Source of the DNA: CAVUPF01 sp963777915
GTDB lineage: Bacteria > Actinomycetota > Thermoleophilia > Solirubrobacterales > 70-9
Reading direction: 5' to 3'
NCBI GenBank assembly: GCA_963777915.1
Contig: CAVZSH010000009.1
Coordinates: 1 to 64,000, forward strand
DNA length: 64,000 bases
Made by a program: the position numbers and the translations under genes. The notes under the pieces are model-generated. The model ran no database searches. It was not told where the DNA came from and saw only the letters and a program-made list of their open reading frames with translations. How positions within the stretch are numbered: the stretch's first letter is position 1; each line of letters opens with the position of its first letter. Positions 50,216 to 58,752 of the stretch are shown in pieces.

Positions 50216-50475
50216 GTTATCTTCAACCCGATCCAACTGTCCGAGTTAGGCAGCTTCACCGCCTGGCATCAGATGCCCGTAGCGATCCTTCGGGATCGTG
50301 ACGCTGCCGTGGCGATATAGGTGGAGCGTATTCGCGTGCCAGCCCTGTCGAGGCCGTGGCCATGGTTGGGAGTTCGTCGCATTCTCCAACTCAATAGCCT
50401 TGAGCGACCAGTCGCCACCATCGAGTCCCGCCTGCCTCTCGGTGACCTTGCGCCTCGACCTGGACTGCTTTCGAA

Positions 50476-51093
50476 ATGCTTACCGAAGATGATGCGCTAG
50501 CTGTAATGAATACGCCGACCCAGCCCCCATCGGATGGTGCCGGCTCCTCGCCAGCGGGTTGGTACCCGGACCCCCTTTCCGTCGCTACCTACCGATTTTG
50601 GGATGGAGCTCAATGGACAAGCAATGTCAGCGGCGGAGCAGTCGGGGGAGCGAAAGGCTCTCGCGGTTGGAGAAAAGGTCAGACATTGATAGCCCTCGGC
50701 GGGGTAACCTTGGCCGTGTCACCATTCTTGACCTGGGTAAAGGTCGTACTGTTTGGAGATCTGAATTTACTTCAACTACTCCAAGCCAGCGGACATGGCG
50801 ATGCCTTAGCTTGGGGTGCGGTCTTGGTAGGTGGAGCTGTCGCATTGAACGTCTTGACCGTCGGGGCTAAACCACGGACTGCCGGGATCACGGTGGGAGG
50901 CACTGCTGGTTTAGTCGCAGTGATCGAGTTCGTTCATCTCGTTCACGACATTCGCCAGCTTGATGGGCTCGTCACAATCTCATACGGCCCTTGGTTTGCT
51001 GTCATTGGCTGCGCGATGATGGTAGTGGGAGGCCTGCTGCCAGAACGGCGCAGAAAGCTAGGGCCACTACCCGATGGCAAGCTCAACCCCTAA
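50476..51093 (+). CDS. DUF2510-domain membrane protein
   Basis: 205 residues. Near the N-terminus is the DUF2510 zinc-ribbon-like phrase PAGWYPDPLSVATYRFWDGAQWTSNVSG (about residues 26-53), common at the cytoplasmic start of actinobacterial membrane proteins. Four membrane segments follow (LIALGGVTLAVSPFLTWV, ALAWGAVLVGGAVALNVLTV, AGITVGGTAGLVAVIEFVHL, WFAVIGCAMMVVGGLL) and a basic tail. ATG 50476 or 50509 may be used. Function unknown. Confidence 0.8.
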   Translation: MLTEDDALAVMNTPTQPPSDGAGSSPAGWYPDPLSVATYRFWDGAQWTSNVSGGAVGGAKGSRGWRKGQTLIALGGVTLAVSPFLTWVKVVLFGDLNLLQLLQASGHGDALAWGAVLVGGAVALNVLTVGAKPRTAGITVGGTAGLVAVIEFVHLVHDIRQLDGLVTISYGPWFAVIGCAMMVVGGLLPERRRKLGPLPDGKLNP

Positions 51094-51212
51094 CGCTGTG
51101 ACGCGGAGCTTTGACCTGGTCGATCCAACTGGGGCATTGCCCGCCCCTTAGACGCACCGTCCCCGTCGGCGGTCGAGTGCCTGCGGTGTCGCGATCTAAT
51201 TCCAAGAGGTCC

Positions 51213-51443
51213 ATGGCGCGCTTGCGCACGAGATACGTGGCTCCCAGGCAGTTGAGAAAGCGCCAATTACTACGCAGGTTGCCGGCTGAGCTGGCGCCGC
51301 TTGGATGGTCTGTCTGCGCTGGGTCGACATCAAAAAGGGCTGCTGGCTTTCGACCGCTGCCGCTGGAGTTGGACGCTACAGCCGAGATCGCCGCCATCAT
51401 CACACCTCTGGAGCACATCGTCGAGAAGGAGGCACATTCGTGA
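51213..51443 (+). CDS. Possible small coupled protein upstream of the membrane protein gene
   Basis: 76 residues from ATG 51213 with AAGAGG four bases before. The last third, LPLELDATAEIAAIITPLEHIVEKEAHS, has strong coding character and an amphipathic helix. The TGA stop overlaps the GTG of the next gene in a GTGA quartet, a sign of coupled translation. The first half (RLRTRYVAPRQLRKRQLLRRL) is arginine-rich and less convincing, so the true 5' part may be lost or differ. Confidence 0.38.
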   Translation: MARLRTRYVAPRQLRKRQLLRRLPAELAPLGWSVCAGSTSKRAAGFRPLPLELDATAEIAAIITPLEHIVEKEAHS

Positions 51444-51886
51444 GCATCTACGAGTATCACCCGCATCCCTATATTCGCGAGCGAGCCAAGCGCGGCCCGG
51501 TCAGAGTCGAGGATCAACACAAGACAAGCGGCCTGCTTGGGCGCTTCAACAAGCGCGTCGGTGTGCTGATCACGGTGATCGTCGGCACGATGTGGTGCGC
51601 CTACCTGTTCACGGCACTAGCGCTGATCAGCCTGCCGGCAGCTATCAAGACCGGCGACAGGATCGTCATCGTCGCCTGGATCGCGCAAACCTTCCTTCAG
51701 CTCGTGTTACTGCCGATCATCATCGTCGGCCAGAACGTCCAAGCACAAGCAGCCGACAAGCGCTCCGAACAGACGTACAAGGATGCGGAGGCGGTACTGC
51801 ATGAGGCGCTCGAGATCCAGAGCCACCTGACTGCGCAGGACAAGATCCTCATGACCCTGCACCCGTCGCCGGGGTCAGCAAGCTGA
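51440..51886 (+). CDS. Two-helix membrane protein, DUF1003-like layout
   Basis: 148 residues from GTG 51440, which has AGAAGGAGG eight bases upstream. N-terminal polar part (SIYEYHPHPYIRERAKRGPVRVEDQHKTS), then FNKRVGVLITVIVGTMWCAYLFTALALISLP, then a second helix WIAQTFLQLVLLPIIIVGQNVQAQAADKRSEQTYKDAEAVLHEALEIQSHL leading into a long charged cytoplasmic helix. This helix-hairpin plus coiled-coil layout resembles DUF1003 proteins. Function unknown. Confidence 0.75.
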   Translation: MSIYEYHPHPYIRERAKRGPVRVEDQHKTSGLLGRFNKRVGVLITVIVGTMWCAYLFTALALISLPAAIKTGDRIVIVAWIAQTFLQLVLLPIIIVGQNVQAQAADKRSEQTYKDAEAVLHEALEIQSHLTAQDKILMTLHPSPGSAS

Positions 51887-52013
51887 GCAAGCAAGTGTCG
51901 AGGCCGGACCGGGCGGCCTTCGCATGGCAATGACCGACCCGGGCACAAGCGCTCAACGGCAACTGCCTGACGCTGCCAGCCCTCAAGCGCCGGGGAAGCG
52001 GCGTAGCTGGGAC

Positions 52014-52571
52014 CTATTGTGCGGGATGCGGCAGCCCGTCAGCATCCTGCGACAGCAGCTCGCGAGCGTCCCGGCGTCCAGTGGCGATGAGCGTCGCCTC
52101 GCGCACGAGATCGCGGTTCATCAGCGCTAGGAGCAACAGCGAGCCAAATATGGCCACCGCATCGATGCTCTCCCGGCCCTCCTTGGTCCAGTAGTCGTCC
52201 TGAAGGTTGAGCCACAGGGCGAACTCGTCAAGAGTGAGCGCTGAGGCCATCCCGTAGCCGGCAGCAGAGACTCGGGAGCCCCACCGACGACCGGGGACGG
52301 TCCCAAGGCCCACCTGGGCGTTCCAGGCGTAGCCGGTGAGCAGCAGCCCGAGGATCCCGAACGTCATGTGGTGGATGTGGTGCCCTCCGGGAGTGACGTT
52401 GCGAAACGGCCCGCGGCCCGCGCGAATCGAGTGGGTGATGCCCCGCACCGTGGCGAACGCCGCCAGAAAGCCAGCGTTACCGAGAAACAGGCGCTCCTGG
52501 CGGGGGTCGGACAGGTGCTTACGGTAAAGCGCCCCGAGCACCTTCGGCGAGAGGTTTGAGCGACCTAACAC
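52014..52571 (-). CDS. Integral membrane protein with His-rich motif
   Basis: 185 residues. Membrane segments occur around GNAGFLAAFATVRGITHSI, MTFGILGLLLTGYAWNAQVGL and VAIFGSLLLLALM. The striking conserved-looking motif is PGGHHIHHMTFGI (about residues 60-72), followed by SALTLDEFALWLNLQDDYWTKEGRESIDAV with several acidic residues near the membrane; together they could bind a metal or be a hydrolase-like site. I recognise this as an uncharacterised actinobacterial membrane family. ATG at 52571. Confidence 0.75.
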   Translation of the reverse strand: MLGRSNLSPKVLGALYRKHLSDPRQERLFLGNAGFLAAFATVRGITHSIRAGRGPFRNVTPGGHHIHHMTFGILGLLLTGYAWNAQVGLGTVPGRRWGSRVSAAGYGMASALTLDEFALWLNLQDDYWTKEGRESIDAVAIFGSLLLLALMNRDLVREATLIATGRRDARELLSQDADGLPHPAQ

Positions 52572-52889
52572 GTGTAACCAATCCTAGACGCTTCCCGGCC
52601 CCGCCGCCCTCTCCGAAGATTGCGATACCAATCCTTCGCGTCTTATCGCCGATGAGATCGGCTCACGATGATCTCAGCGGCATCGCATGTCCAGACGGAA
52701 GACGCCCGAGTAAGCGACCTAGAAAGCAAAGAGAACCGATGGTTACCGCACATCTGGAGACTGACGCTCACGCTCGGCCATCTCGGAGCGCCAGCGCCGG
52801 TACGGAGCGGTGAAATCCTCTTGCGTCTCGGCCGTCAGATCCTCAGCCCGCATGTAACCTTGAGTCGAACAAGACTCCTGTGGAGTGTG
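52572..52889. other. Intergenic region without a supported gene
   Basis: Frames are disrupted and low in coding character. A minus frame ending AEDLTAETQEDFTAPYRRWRSEMAERERQ resembles the start of a sigma-70-like protein but is too short and isolated to call. Confidence 0.4.
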
Positions 52890-53160
52890 TCCGCAAGCAC
52901 TTCCGCGAGGATTCAGCCCTCGCTGTCTCCGATCTAGTGCTGGGGGGAGACATCCGCGCCCCGGAGGCGTCGAGGCGAGAGCGACGCACCGCTGGCATCG
53001 CGTCACTTCGATGCTCACGCATACCCGTGTTCCTAGCTGGCCGACGAGGATCTGCAGCAGCCAGGTCTTGAACGACGAGCGCTCTGCAAACCGGTCGATC
53101 CCGTGCCTGTAGCCCCGGGCAGCTTGCACTCTATGGCGTACACAGGCTTGCCGGCATGGC
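52890..53160 (-). pseudogene. Degenerate ECF sigma-factor fragment
   Basis: On the minus strand, GIDRFAERSSFKTWLLQILV (53102 downward) matches the conserved region-2 end of ECF sigma factors (GIDRFEGRSSFKTWL-type). Just upstream, in shifted frames, pieces of the preceding AEEVVQETW segment are suggested. Downstream, a one-base shift gives a GMREHRSDA-like phrase expected after NRARTR. No single frame covers the domain, so it is a relic with several indels. It lies directly beyond the GH92 stop on the same strand. Confidence 0.42.
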
Positions 53161-55572
53161 ACTCCTCGGCCCGAATGACGGAGGCAGCGCTGCAGCGGAG
53201 CGCCCCCATCTTCGACTGGGTCGCGGTCCGAGTTGATAGGCAAGCCGAGCGCCATCGGCAAGCGCACAATAGGTTGTCCATGGCCGGATGTAAGCGTGAC
53301 CATTGAATCGCAGTGCCTGTATATAGGGTGCGCTGGCCGTTGGTAGGGCTATTTTTCGTGGCCTGCGCTTCCTGGTGCCATGCCTCATTGAGGACTTCGG
53401 TCTTGAAAACGTGTAGGCCGTCGTGGTGATCGTCGTCTTCTTGTGGTTTGGAAGGCTGATCACCGCGCGTGGGAACAGCGGGCTTCCGATTGCCAGTAGC
53501 CCGACACCAGGCACCTCGGGATAAATCCCCAGCGCTCCGAAGACATACCAGGCGGACATCGTGCCGAGATCGTCATTGCCGGGATAGCCAGATGGCGAGG
53601 TGTTATAGAGAGTTCGGATCGCACGACGAACGGCCTCTTGGGTTCCATATGGACGTCGCGTCCAGTCATATAGCCACGGCACGTCGAGGTTGGGCTCGTC
53701 TCCTAGCAATGCATGGTTGGTGTGAGTCGCGTTCTTCTTTGTCGTGAGCTCCCGCAGGAAGAAGTTCAGTCGCTGGGCCGCCTTGGTACGCCCACCCATC
53801 TCTTGGAAGAGACCGGCGGGATCCTGGGGAACCATCCATGTGTATTGGTACGCATCGCCCTCGACGAATCCAGAGCCCCCTAGAGGGTTATATGGGGTCG
53901 GGAAGGCGCCATTGGAATAGCGCGGCTCGATCAGTCCTGTGCTTGGGTCATACAGCTTGCGCCAGGTGCCAGAGCGATGGATGAAGGTTTGATATGCCTG
54001 TGATTCATGAAGGACTCGGGCCGCGAACTCCGCGATTGAAAAGTCGTCTGTCGTGTACTCAAGGGTGGTTGAGGCCGACGCCCAGACGGTTTCCGGATTG
54101 CGGTAGATCGAGTCGGCGTTTTCAATCCTTGAATCTAGGTTGTAAGGGACATATCCGAGCAACTCGTAGTAACTCAAACCTTGGCGCTCGACGTAGCTTC
54201 CATTTTCGCTCTGGCATGGCTGGGTCGCTCCACTTGCCATCTCCGCCAGTGCCTTCGAAGTATGGAAGCGATCGGCCCCGAAGGCCGCTGCGGAGGCGAT
54301 GATCGGATCGGCGGAGTCTCCGACCTGGGTCATGCTCTGCCCATTCGCATATGGCCAGCGCGGCAGGCAGCCGCTCTGGTCGGCGTCGGCAACTAAAGAA
54401 TCGACCATGTCGTCGACCCGACCGGGCATCAGGATCGCCAAGAGCTGGATCTCACTGCGGTAGATATCCCAGCCTGAAAAGTCGGTGTACTGGGTGCGCC
54501 CACCCGTATTGTGGACCTTGCCGTCCATGCCTATGTACTGGCCGTTTACGTCGCTAAAGGTTCGAGGAGAAGTGAAGACGTGATACAGCGCTGTGTAGAA
54601 CATATCGACGTCGGATGCCTCTCCACCGCTTACCCGAATCAGCCCGAGTGCCTTGTTCCAGCTGCGCTCCGCCCGAGTGGCAACCGTCGCGAAGGGTCCA
54701 CCGGGATCTTCTGCCACCAGGTTGGCGCGCGCGTTTTCGACGCTGACGAACGAGACCCCCACCCGGACCACGACGACTTTATCCCGAGTGGTATCGAAGG
54801 TCGCATAGGCACCAGCCTGGGCGGTCGTTTCTGGATTGCTCGCCGGAGACCGAGAATCGCTCGCGGAGGCGGAGCCGGGGCTGAGTTGCTGGCGAGTCCA
54901 GGTGCCATAGGCGCTGAACGGACGTCCGAAGACCGCCGCGAAGTAGACCTTGTAGCGAGGCCGTTGATTGCAGAAGAGCCCACTAGAGGCCGAGCCAGTG
55001 ATTTCATTGTTCTGGGGATTGATCTGAACGCCGGCGAAGTCGTCGGGATTGGCGCTGCCGCCAGCGTTGATGAGAACACTCGAGTGCGGGCTCGACGGAA
55101 AGGTGAAACGAGCAACCCCGGTCCGCGTTGTCGCCGTCAGTTCGGTGTCGATCCCGGCACCGTGGGATGGGTTAAGGCGCAGCGAGTAATACCCGGGGCG
55201 AGCTCGCTCATCGGCGTGGGAAAAGCCGGGCTGGAAGGCTCCCGCGAGGGCAGACGAGCCTGCAACTGCCGGGGAGGAGACGAGCCGATCGGTTGTCGGG
55301 AGGAAGGGAAAGTCGCCGTAGAGAGAGCAACCGGCGCCGTCGAGGTGGGTGAGGCTGAACCCCTTGAGGTGCCTGTCACGGTAGTCATATCCCGCCGCCT
55401 GATGTTGGTCAGGAGTCGTGTCGGGGCCCCACTGGACCATGCCGAAAGGGACGGTCGCACCGGGGAAGTTGTTGCCTTCTCCATAGGTCCCTCGGCCCGG
55501 CTCGGTGCCGGCAAAGAGATTGACGCGGCCGGCATCGCCAGCTGATGCAGACGGTGCTGCGATGCCCAACAT
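53131..55572 (-). CDS. GH92 alpha-1,2-mannosidase-like secreted protein
   Basis: 813 residues from ATG 55572. The N-terminal beta-sandwich carries VNLFAGTEPGRGTYGEGNNFPGATVPFGMVQWGPDT, typical for GH92 openings. The catalytic barrel has SDVNGQYIGMDGKVHN, TDFSGWDIYRSEIQLLAILMP, GDSADPIIASAAAFGADRF and LGNDDLGTMSAWYVFGALGIYPEVPG, with GYPGNDDLGTMSAW holding expected catalytic acids. Calcium-dependent exo-mannosidases of this family trim alpha-mannosides. The signal peptide is cut short at ATG 55572; in-frame codons upstream to ATC 55617/55614 would complete it (KPKLICIGSLAALMLGIAAPSASA), and no ATG, GTG or TTG occurs there. Confidence 0.87.
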   Translation of the reverse strand: MLGIAAPSASAGDAGRVNLFAGTEPGRGTYGEGNNFPGATVPFGMVQWGPDTTPDQHQAAGYDYRDRHLKGFSLTHLDGAGCSLYGDFPFLPTTDRLVSSPAVAGSSALAGAFQPGFSHADERARPGYYSLRLNPSHGAGIDTELTATTRTGVARFTFPSSPHSSVLINAGGSANPDDFAGVQINPQNNEITGSASSGLFCNQRPRYKVYFAAVFGRPFSAYGTWTRQQLSPGSASASDSRSPASNPETTAQAGAYATFDTTRDKVVVVRVGVSFVSVENARANLVAEDPGGPFATVATRAERSWNKALGLIRVSGGEASDVDMFYTALYHVFTSPRTFSDVNGQYIGMDGKVHNTGGRTQYTDFSGWDIYRSEIQLLAILMPGRVDDMVDSLVADADQSGCLPRWPYANGQSMTQVGDSADPIIASAAAFGADRFHTSKALAEMASGATQPCQSENGSYVERQGLSYYELLGYVPYNLDSRIENADSIYRNPETVWASASTTLEYTTDDFSIAEFAARVLHESQAYQTFIHRSGTWRKLYDPSTGLIEPRYSNGAFPTPYNPLGGSGFVEGDAYQYTWMVPQDPAGLFQEMGGRTKAAQRLNFFLRELTTKKNATHTNHALLGDEPNLDVPWLYDWTRRPYGTQEAVRRAIRTLYNTSPSGYPGNDDLGTMSAWYVFGALGIYPEVPGVGLLAIGSPLFPRAVISLPNHKKTTITTTAYTFSRPKSSMRHGTRKRRPRKIALPTASAPYIQALRFNGHAYIRPWTTYCALADGARLAYQLGPRPSRRWGRSAAALPPSFGPRSAMPASLCTP

Positions 55573-55751
55573 GAGCGCCGCGAGTGAGCCTATGCAGATG
55601 AGTTTGGGTTTGATGATGACAGCCTTGCGCTAGCGCTCGGCGCCCTGCGGGTCGCAGGCGATGCGGTCCTCGTACTCGAGCACAACGCGCTGCCGGGCGC
55701 CCCGGCGCACACCGCAAGCAGCGAACTCTCGCTCGAGTTTTGTCGAGAAGC

Positions 55752-56060
55752 TCAAGCGATCACCGCTTCAACCGCGGTCGAGAAGCGCCGCCATTCCACG
55801 CGCCGCGCCGCCAGGCTGCTTCGGCCAGGGTCTGCCAGTCGGTACACGCGGCGTTTGCGGCCCGCCTCCTTGGACCAGGTGCTGGCCACCAGACCAGCCC
55901 GCTCAAGTCGGTGAAGCGCCGGGTAAAGCGAGCCCTCTGGGAGGTCGAACTCGCCGCCGCTCCTCTGCTTGATCGCCTGAGAGATGACGTAACCGTGAGC
56001 CGACTGCCCAGCGAGCGTCGCGAGGATCAGGGTGTCGAGGTGTCCTTTGAAGTTGTTGAT
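55752..56060 (-). CDS. PadR-family transcriptional regulator, apparent ATC start
   Basis: Reading the minus strand from 56060 gives about 102 residues: NNFKGHLDTLILATLAGQSAHGYVISQAI, KQRSGGEFDLPEGSLYPALHRLERAGLV, STWSKEAGRKRRVYRLADPG. This is a complete PadR winged helix (GHLDTLIL, HGY, PEGSLYPALHRLE, RRVYRL), stop TGA at 55752. No ATG, GTG or TTG precedes it; ATC at 56060 sits where homologues begin with Met. A TTGACT/TAGTCT promoter with 17-base spacer (56097-56069) would start transcription within a few bases of that ATC. A perfect TACCTAG/CTAGGTA operator overlaps the promoter, as expected for autorepression. Confidence 0.8.
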   Translation of the reverse strand: MNNFKGHLDTLILATLAGQSAHGYVISQAIKQRSGGEFDLPEGSLYPALHRLERAGLVASTWSKEAGRKRRVYRLADPGRSSLAARRVEWRRFSTAVEAVIA

Positions 56061-56097
56061 ACCTAGATAGACTAGGTATAGGCAGGTTGAAAGTCAA
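56060..56097 (-). promoter_or_regulatory. PadR promoter and palindromic operator
   Basis: Minus-strand -35 TTGACT (56097-56092), 17-base spacer, -10 TAGTCT (56074-56069). TACCTAG (56060-56066) and CTAGGTA (56072-56078) are exact inverted repeats around ATAGA, covering the -10 and the presumed transcription start. PadR-type repressors bind such palindromes. The predicted transcript would be leaderless or nearly so. Confidence 0.65.
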
Positions 56098-56438
56098 CCT
56101 CCCACTCCCCAGCTTTTACCTCAACCTAGGCGCTCCGAGATCAGCACCCCCCGAGTGGCAGTGAGCACGCGCCGCTCACGCTCAGCACCGGCTGCCCGCC
56201 AGCCCAGGGCTGGTCTAGCCGAGCCAGAGGCGACCGGGTGCCGTACCGAGAAATCGCCGGTGCGCCGAGTGTGGCTGGCCTCAGGGCCCAACGCCAGAAT
56301 CCGATGTCAAGCTCCTGCCCGCAGCTCTCCGCATCGGAGCAGCGCGGCGCTCGCTCCAGGCGCGCAGGGTCGACTTAGGCATCCGTGCGGCGACCAAACG
56401 GACAGGCCCGGTTAAGCCTCGCGTACAGTGAGCGACGC
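56098..56438. other. Intergenic region between PadR and the membrane protein gene
   Basis: No gene recognised; frames are arginine/alanine-rich noise. A TACAGT box at about 56424-56429 lies ten bases before the ATG at 56439 and may be a -10 for an almost leaderless transcript. Confidence 0.45.
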
Positions 56439-57140
56439 ATGCCCGAGCGGATGAGATGGCTGAAGCGGGAGGAGCCGGCGGCCGAGCGCGATGTCGAGAG
56501 GCTGCGCCATGCCGTGCCCTACTGGCCCGCCCAGGTCGCGGTCTTGGCGGCCATCGGGCTGCAGCTTTTGATGCCAGCCAAGGTCACTCCAGGTCCCCGT
56601 TTCCTGGTACCGGGCCTTGAGGCGATCCTGCTGATCGGCCTGGCGATCACGACCCCCCGCCACAACCGTGCCGAATTTCGCCGCCGGCGGCGATTTGCGA
56701 TCGGCCTGATCGCGTTGGTCAGCGCCGCCAACGCGCTGTCGCTGGCATTTCTCGTCGAGGCCCTGCTCGAAGGGGCGAAGACGAGCGGCCGCAACCTGCT
56801 CTTCGGCGCGTTGATGATCTGGCTCACAAACATCATCATCTTCGCCCTCTGGTATTGGGAGCTTGACGGGGGAGGGCCATGGGAGCGGGAGGATCGAGAG
56901 GACCATCGCCCCAGGGACTTCCTCTTCCCGCAGATGGCCGACCCCGAGCCCCTCGGCCCCGACTGGAAGCCGCGCTTCCCCGACTATCTGTACCTGGCCT
57001 TCACCAACGCCAGCGCCTTCAGCCCCACCGATGCAATGCCGATGAGCGTGATGTCGAAGATGCTGATGCTGGTGCAGGCGCTGATCTCGCTACTGACTGT
57101 GCTGCTGGTCGCGGCGCGAGCGGTCAACATCCTCGCCTGA
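56439..57140 (+). CDS. DUF1345-like/unnamed membrane protein
   Basis: 233 residues. Basic cytoplasmic start (PERMRWLKREEPAAERDVERLRHAV), then four to six membrane helices: WPAQVAVLAAIGLQLLMPA, FLVPGLEAILLIGLAIT, RRFAIGLIALVSAANALSLAFLV, NLLFGALMIWLTNIIIFALWYWELDGGGPWER and LMLVQALISLLTVLLVAARAVNIL. Between the last two is a soluble loop with PDYLYLAFTNASAFSPTDAMPMS, a conserved-looking phrase. Function unknown; known only as a recurring actinobacterial family with FTNA...SPTD motif. ATG 56439 is placed by the promoter-like TACAGT just upstream. Confidence 0.78.
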   Translation: MPERMRWLKREEPAAERDVERLRHAVPYWPAQVAVLAAIGLQLLMPAKVTPGPRFLVPGLEAILLIGLAITTPRHNRAEFRRRRRFAIGLIALVSAANALSLAFLVEALLEGAKTSGRNLLFGALMIWLTNIIIFALWYWELDGGGPWEREDREDHRPRDFLFPQMADPEPLGPDWKPRFPDYLYLAFTNASAFSPTDAMPMSVMSKMLMLVQALISLLTVLLVAARAVNILA

Positions 57141-57203
57141 GGCGGGGATCGAGCCTGAACCGCCACCGCCCGCGCCGAGCGCCTGGCGTATCTTCTCCTT
57201 GCG

Positions 57204-58448
57204 GTGACAGAGTTGCTCAACCTGTCCTCCCTGATTCGCAGTCCCATGCTCGACCGAGCCGGGGAGAAGCTGGGCCGCGTCGAGGACCTCATCGTGCGGC
57301 TCGGCGAGCCTGGGCTGCCGCCGGTCACCGGGCTGCGGGCGCGGATCGGGGGTCGCGAATTCTTCGTCCCCAGCGAGCGCGTCGCGTCCCTGGAACCGGG
57401 GCAGGTGCGCCTCTCGGGCGAGAAGCTCAGCCTGGCGAGCTTCGAGCGCCGCGAAGGCGAGGTGCTACTGCGCGACGACCTGCTCGGGCGCAAGCTGATC
57501 GACGTGCAGGCGGCGCGCCTCGTCACCGCGCATGAGATCGTGCTCGCCTGCATCGAGGGTCGCTGGCTGCTCGCCGGCATCGACCCGAGGCCCCGCAGGG
57601 CCCTGCGGCGGCTGTTCGGGGGACGGGCACGCCCAGCCGAGCCCCCCGTCCTCAGCTGGTCTGAGCTTGAGCCGTTCGTCGGTCACGTTCCCAGCTCGCG
57701 CCTCAGGCTCGGCCGCCGCCATCTCGCCCGCCTGCATCCAGCCCAGATCGCCGACCTGGTCGAGGCGGCATCCCACGAGGAGGGCGAGGAGATCATCGAG
57801 GCGGTGGGCAGCGACCGGGAGCTCGAGGCCGATGTCTTCGAGGAGCTCGACAAGGAGCACCGCCTCGAGTTCATCAGCGAGCGCTCCGACGCCCAGGCGG
57901 CGCAGCTGATCGCCCGCATGGCCCCCGACGACGCCGCAGATCTGATCGCGGACATCGACCAGGAGCGCCGGCTGTCGATCCTCGAGCGGCTGCCCTATGC
58001 CAAGCAGCGCAAGATCCGCGCCCTGCTCGGCTACAACCCGGCTACCGCCGGGGGGCTGATGAGCCCCGATCTGGTCGCGGTGGAGGCGACGATCAGCGTC
58101 GCCGCTGCCCTGCGGCTCGTCAGGGGGGCCGAGGTGCCACCCGAGGCGGCTACGACCGTCTACCTCACCGATCAGCAGGGTCATCTCGTCGGTGCCGCGC
58201 TTGTGGTCGCCTTGCTCCGCGCCGACCAGGACCGAGCAGTCCTCGACCTGGCCGACCTCGACGCGCCGTGCGTGCGGACCGACGAGGAGCTGCCCGAGGT
58301 GGCACGCCTGATGGCGGACTTCAACCTGACCATGCTGCCGGTGCTCGACGAGGCCTCACGCGCAGTTGGGGTTGTGACAGTCGATGACGTATTGGAGCTG
58401 CTCGTACCCGAAGAGTGGCGCCGCCGGGCCCGCGCCGCCCAGGGCTGA
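57204..58448 (+). CDS. PRC-barrel-like, MgtE-N and CBS-domain protein
   Basis: 414 residues, soluble, from GTG 57204. N-terminal half carries two PRC-barrel-like parts (SPMLDRAGEKLGRVEDLIVRLGEPGLPPVTGL; LLGRKLIDVQAARLVTAHEIVL). The middle is the MgtE N-domain superhelix (LHPAQIADLVEAASHEEGEEIIEAVG, SDAQAAQLIARMAPDDAADLIADI, RLPYAKQRKIRALLGYNPATAGGLMSPD). A CBS pair follows (VAVEATISVAAALRLV ... LMADFNLTMLPVLDEASRAVGVVTVDDVLELL). The transport membrane part of MgtE is missing. It precedes an Nramp-like gene by about 300 bp, so it likely gates that transporter by sensing Mg2+ or nucleotide. Confidence 0.9.
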   Translation: MTELLNLSSLIRSPMLDRAGEKLGRVEDLIVRLGEPGLPPVTGLRARIGGREFFVPSERVASLEPGQVRLSGEKLSLASFERREGEVLLRDDLLGRKLIDVQAARLVTAHEIVLACIEGRWLLAGIDPRPRRALRRLFGGRARPAEPPVLSWSELEPFVGHVPSSRLRLGRRHLARLHPAQIADLVEAASHEEGEEIIEAVGSDRELEADVFEELDKEHRLEFISERSDAQAAQLIARMAPDDAADLIADIDQERRLSILERLPYAKQRKIRALLGYNPATAGGLMSPDLVAVEATISVAAALRLVRGAEVPPEAATTVYLTDQQGHLVGAALVVALLRADQDRAVLDLADLDAPCVRTDEELPEVARLMADFNLTMLPVLDEASRAVGVVTVDDVLELLVPEEWRRRARAAQG

Positions 58449-58752
58449 GCGGCGAGCCAAGCCTGCTGCCGACTACTCGCGGCGCCCGGCCCGGCCGCGT
58501 TCAATAGGCGCGTGCTAGCCTCGTCGCGTCGCCGAGAACGGCGACTTGAAAGGTGTAGGAGATCGGCGTTGGAGCTTGTGATCGACATAGACCTACCGCG
58601 AAGTACCACCCCGCTCGCGCGCGCCTGCACCTTGATGCCCGGGCGCTAGTCATCACTCTCAGGCGCGCGCGGGTAGATCTGCGCGCCCTCCCTTCTTGGC
58701 TTAGGCCGGAGGGGCCGGCCATGAGCGTCGGTCGGAAAGGAGGTTGATGACA
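58449..58752 (+). promoter_or_regulatory. Structured leader upstream of the Nramp-like gene
   Basis: No gene is seen. GTCGCCG-AGAA-CGGCGAC (about 58526-58543) is a perfect hairpin. CGCGCGCGCCTG (58616-58627) and CAGGCGCGCGCG (58660-58671) pair exactly over 12 bases around a 32-base loop. GGTGTAGG and CCTACC in between can also pair. This density of structure suggests an RNA regulator, but it does not match the known Mn2+ (yybP-ykoY) or M-box consensus that I can recall. AAAGGAGG lies at the end. Confidence 0.45.

Noticed and set aside
58501..58752. yybP-ykoY (Mn2+) or M-box (Mg2+) riboswitch before the Nramp-like gene
   Set aside because: The conserved cores of those classes are not found; only generic hairpins are seen.
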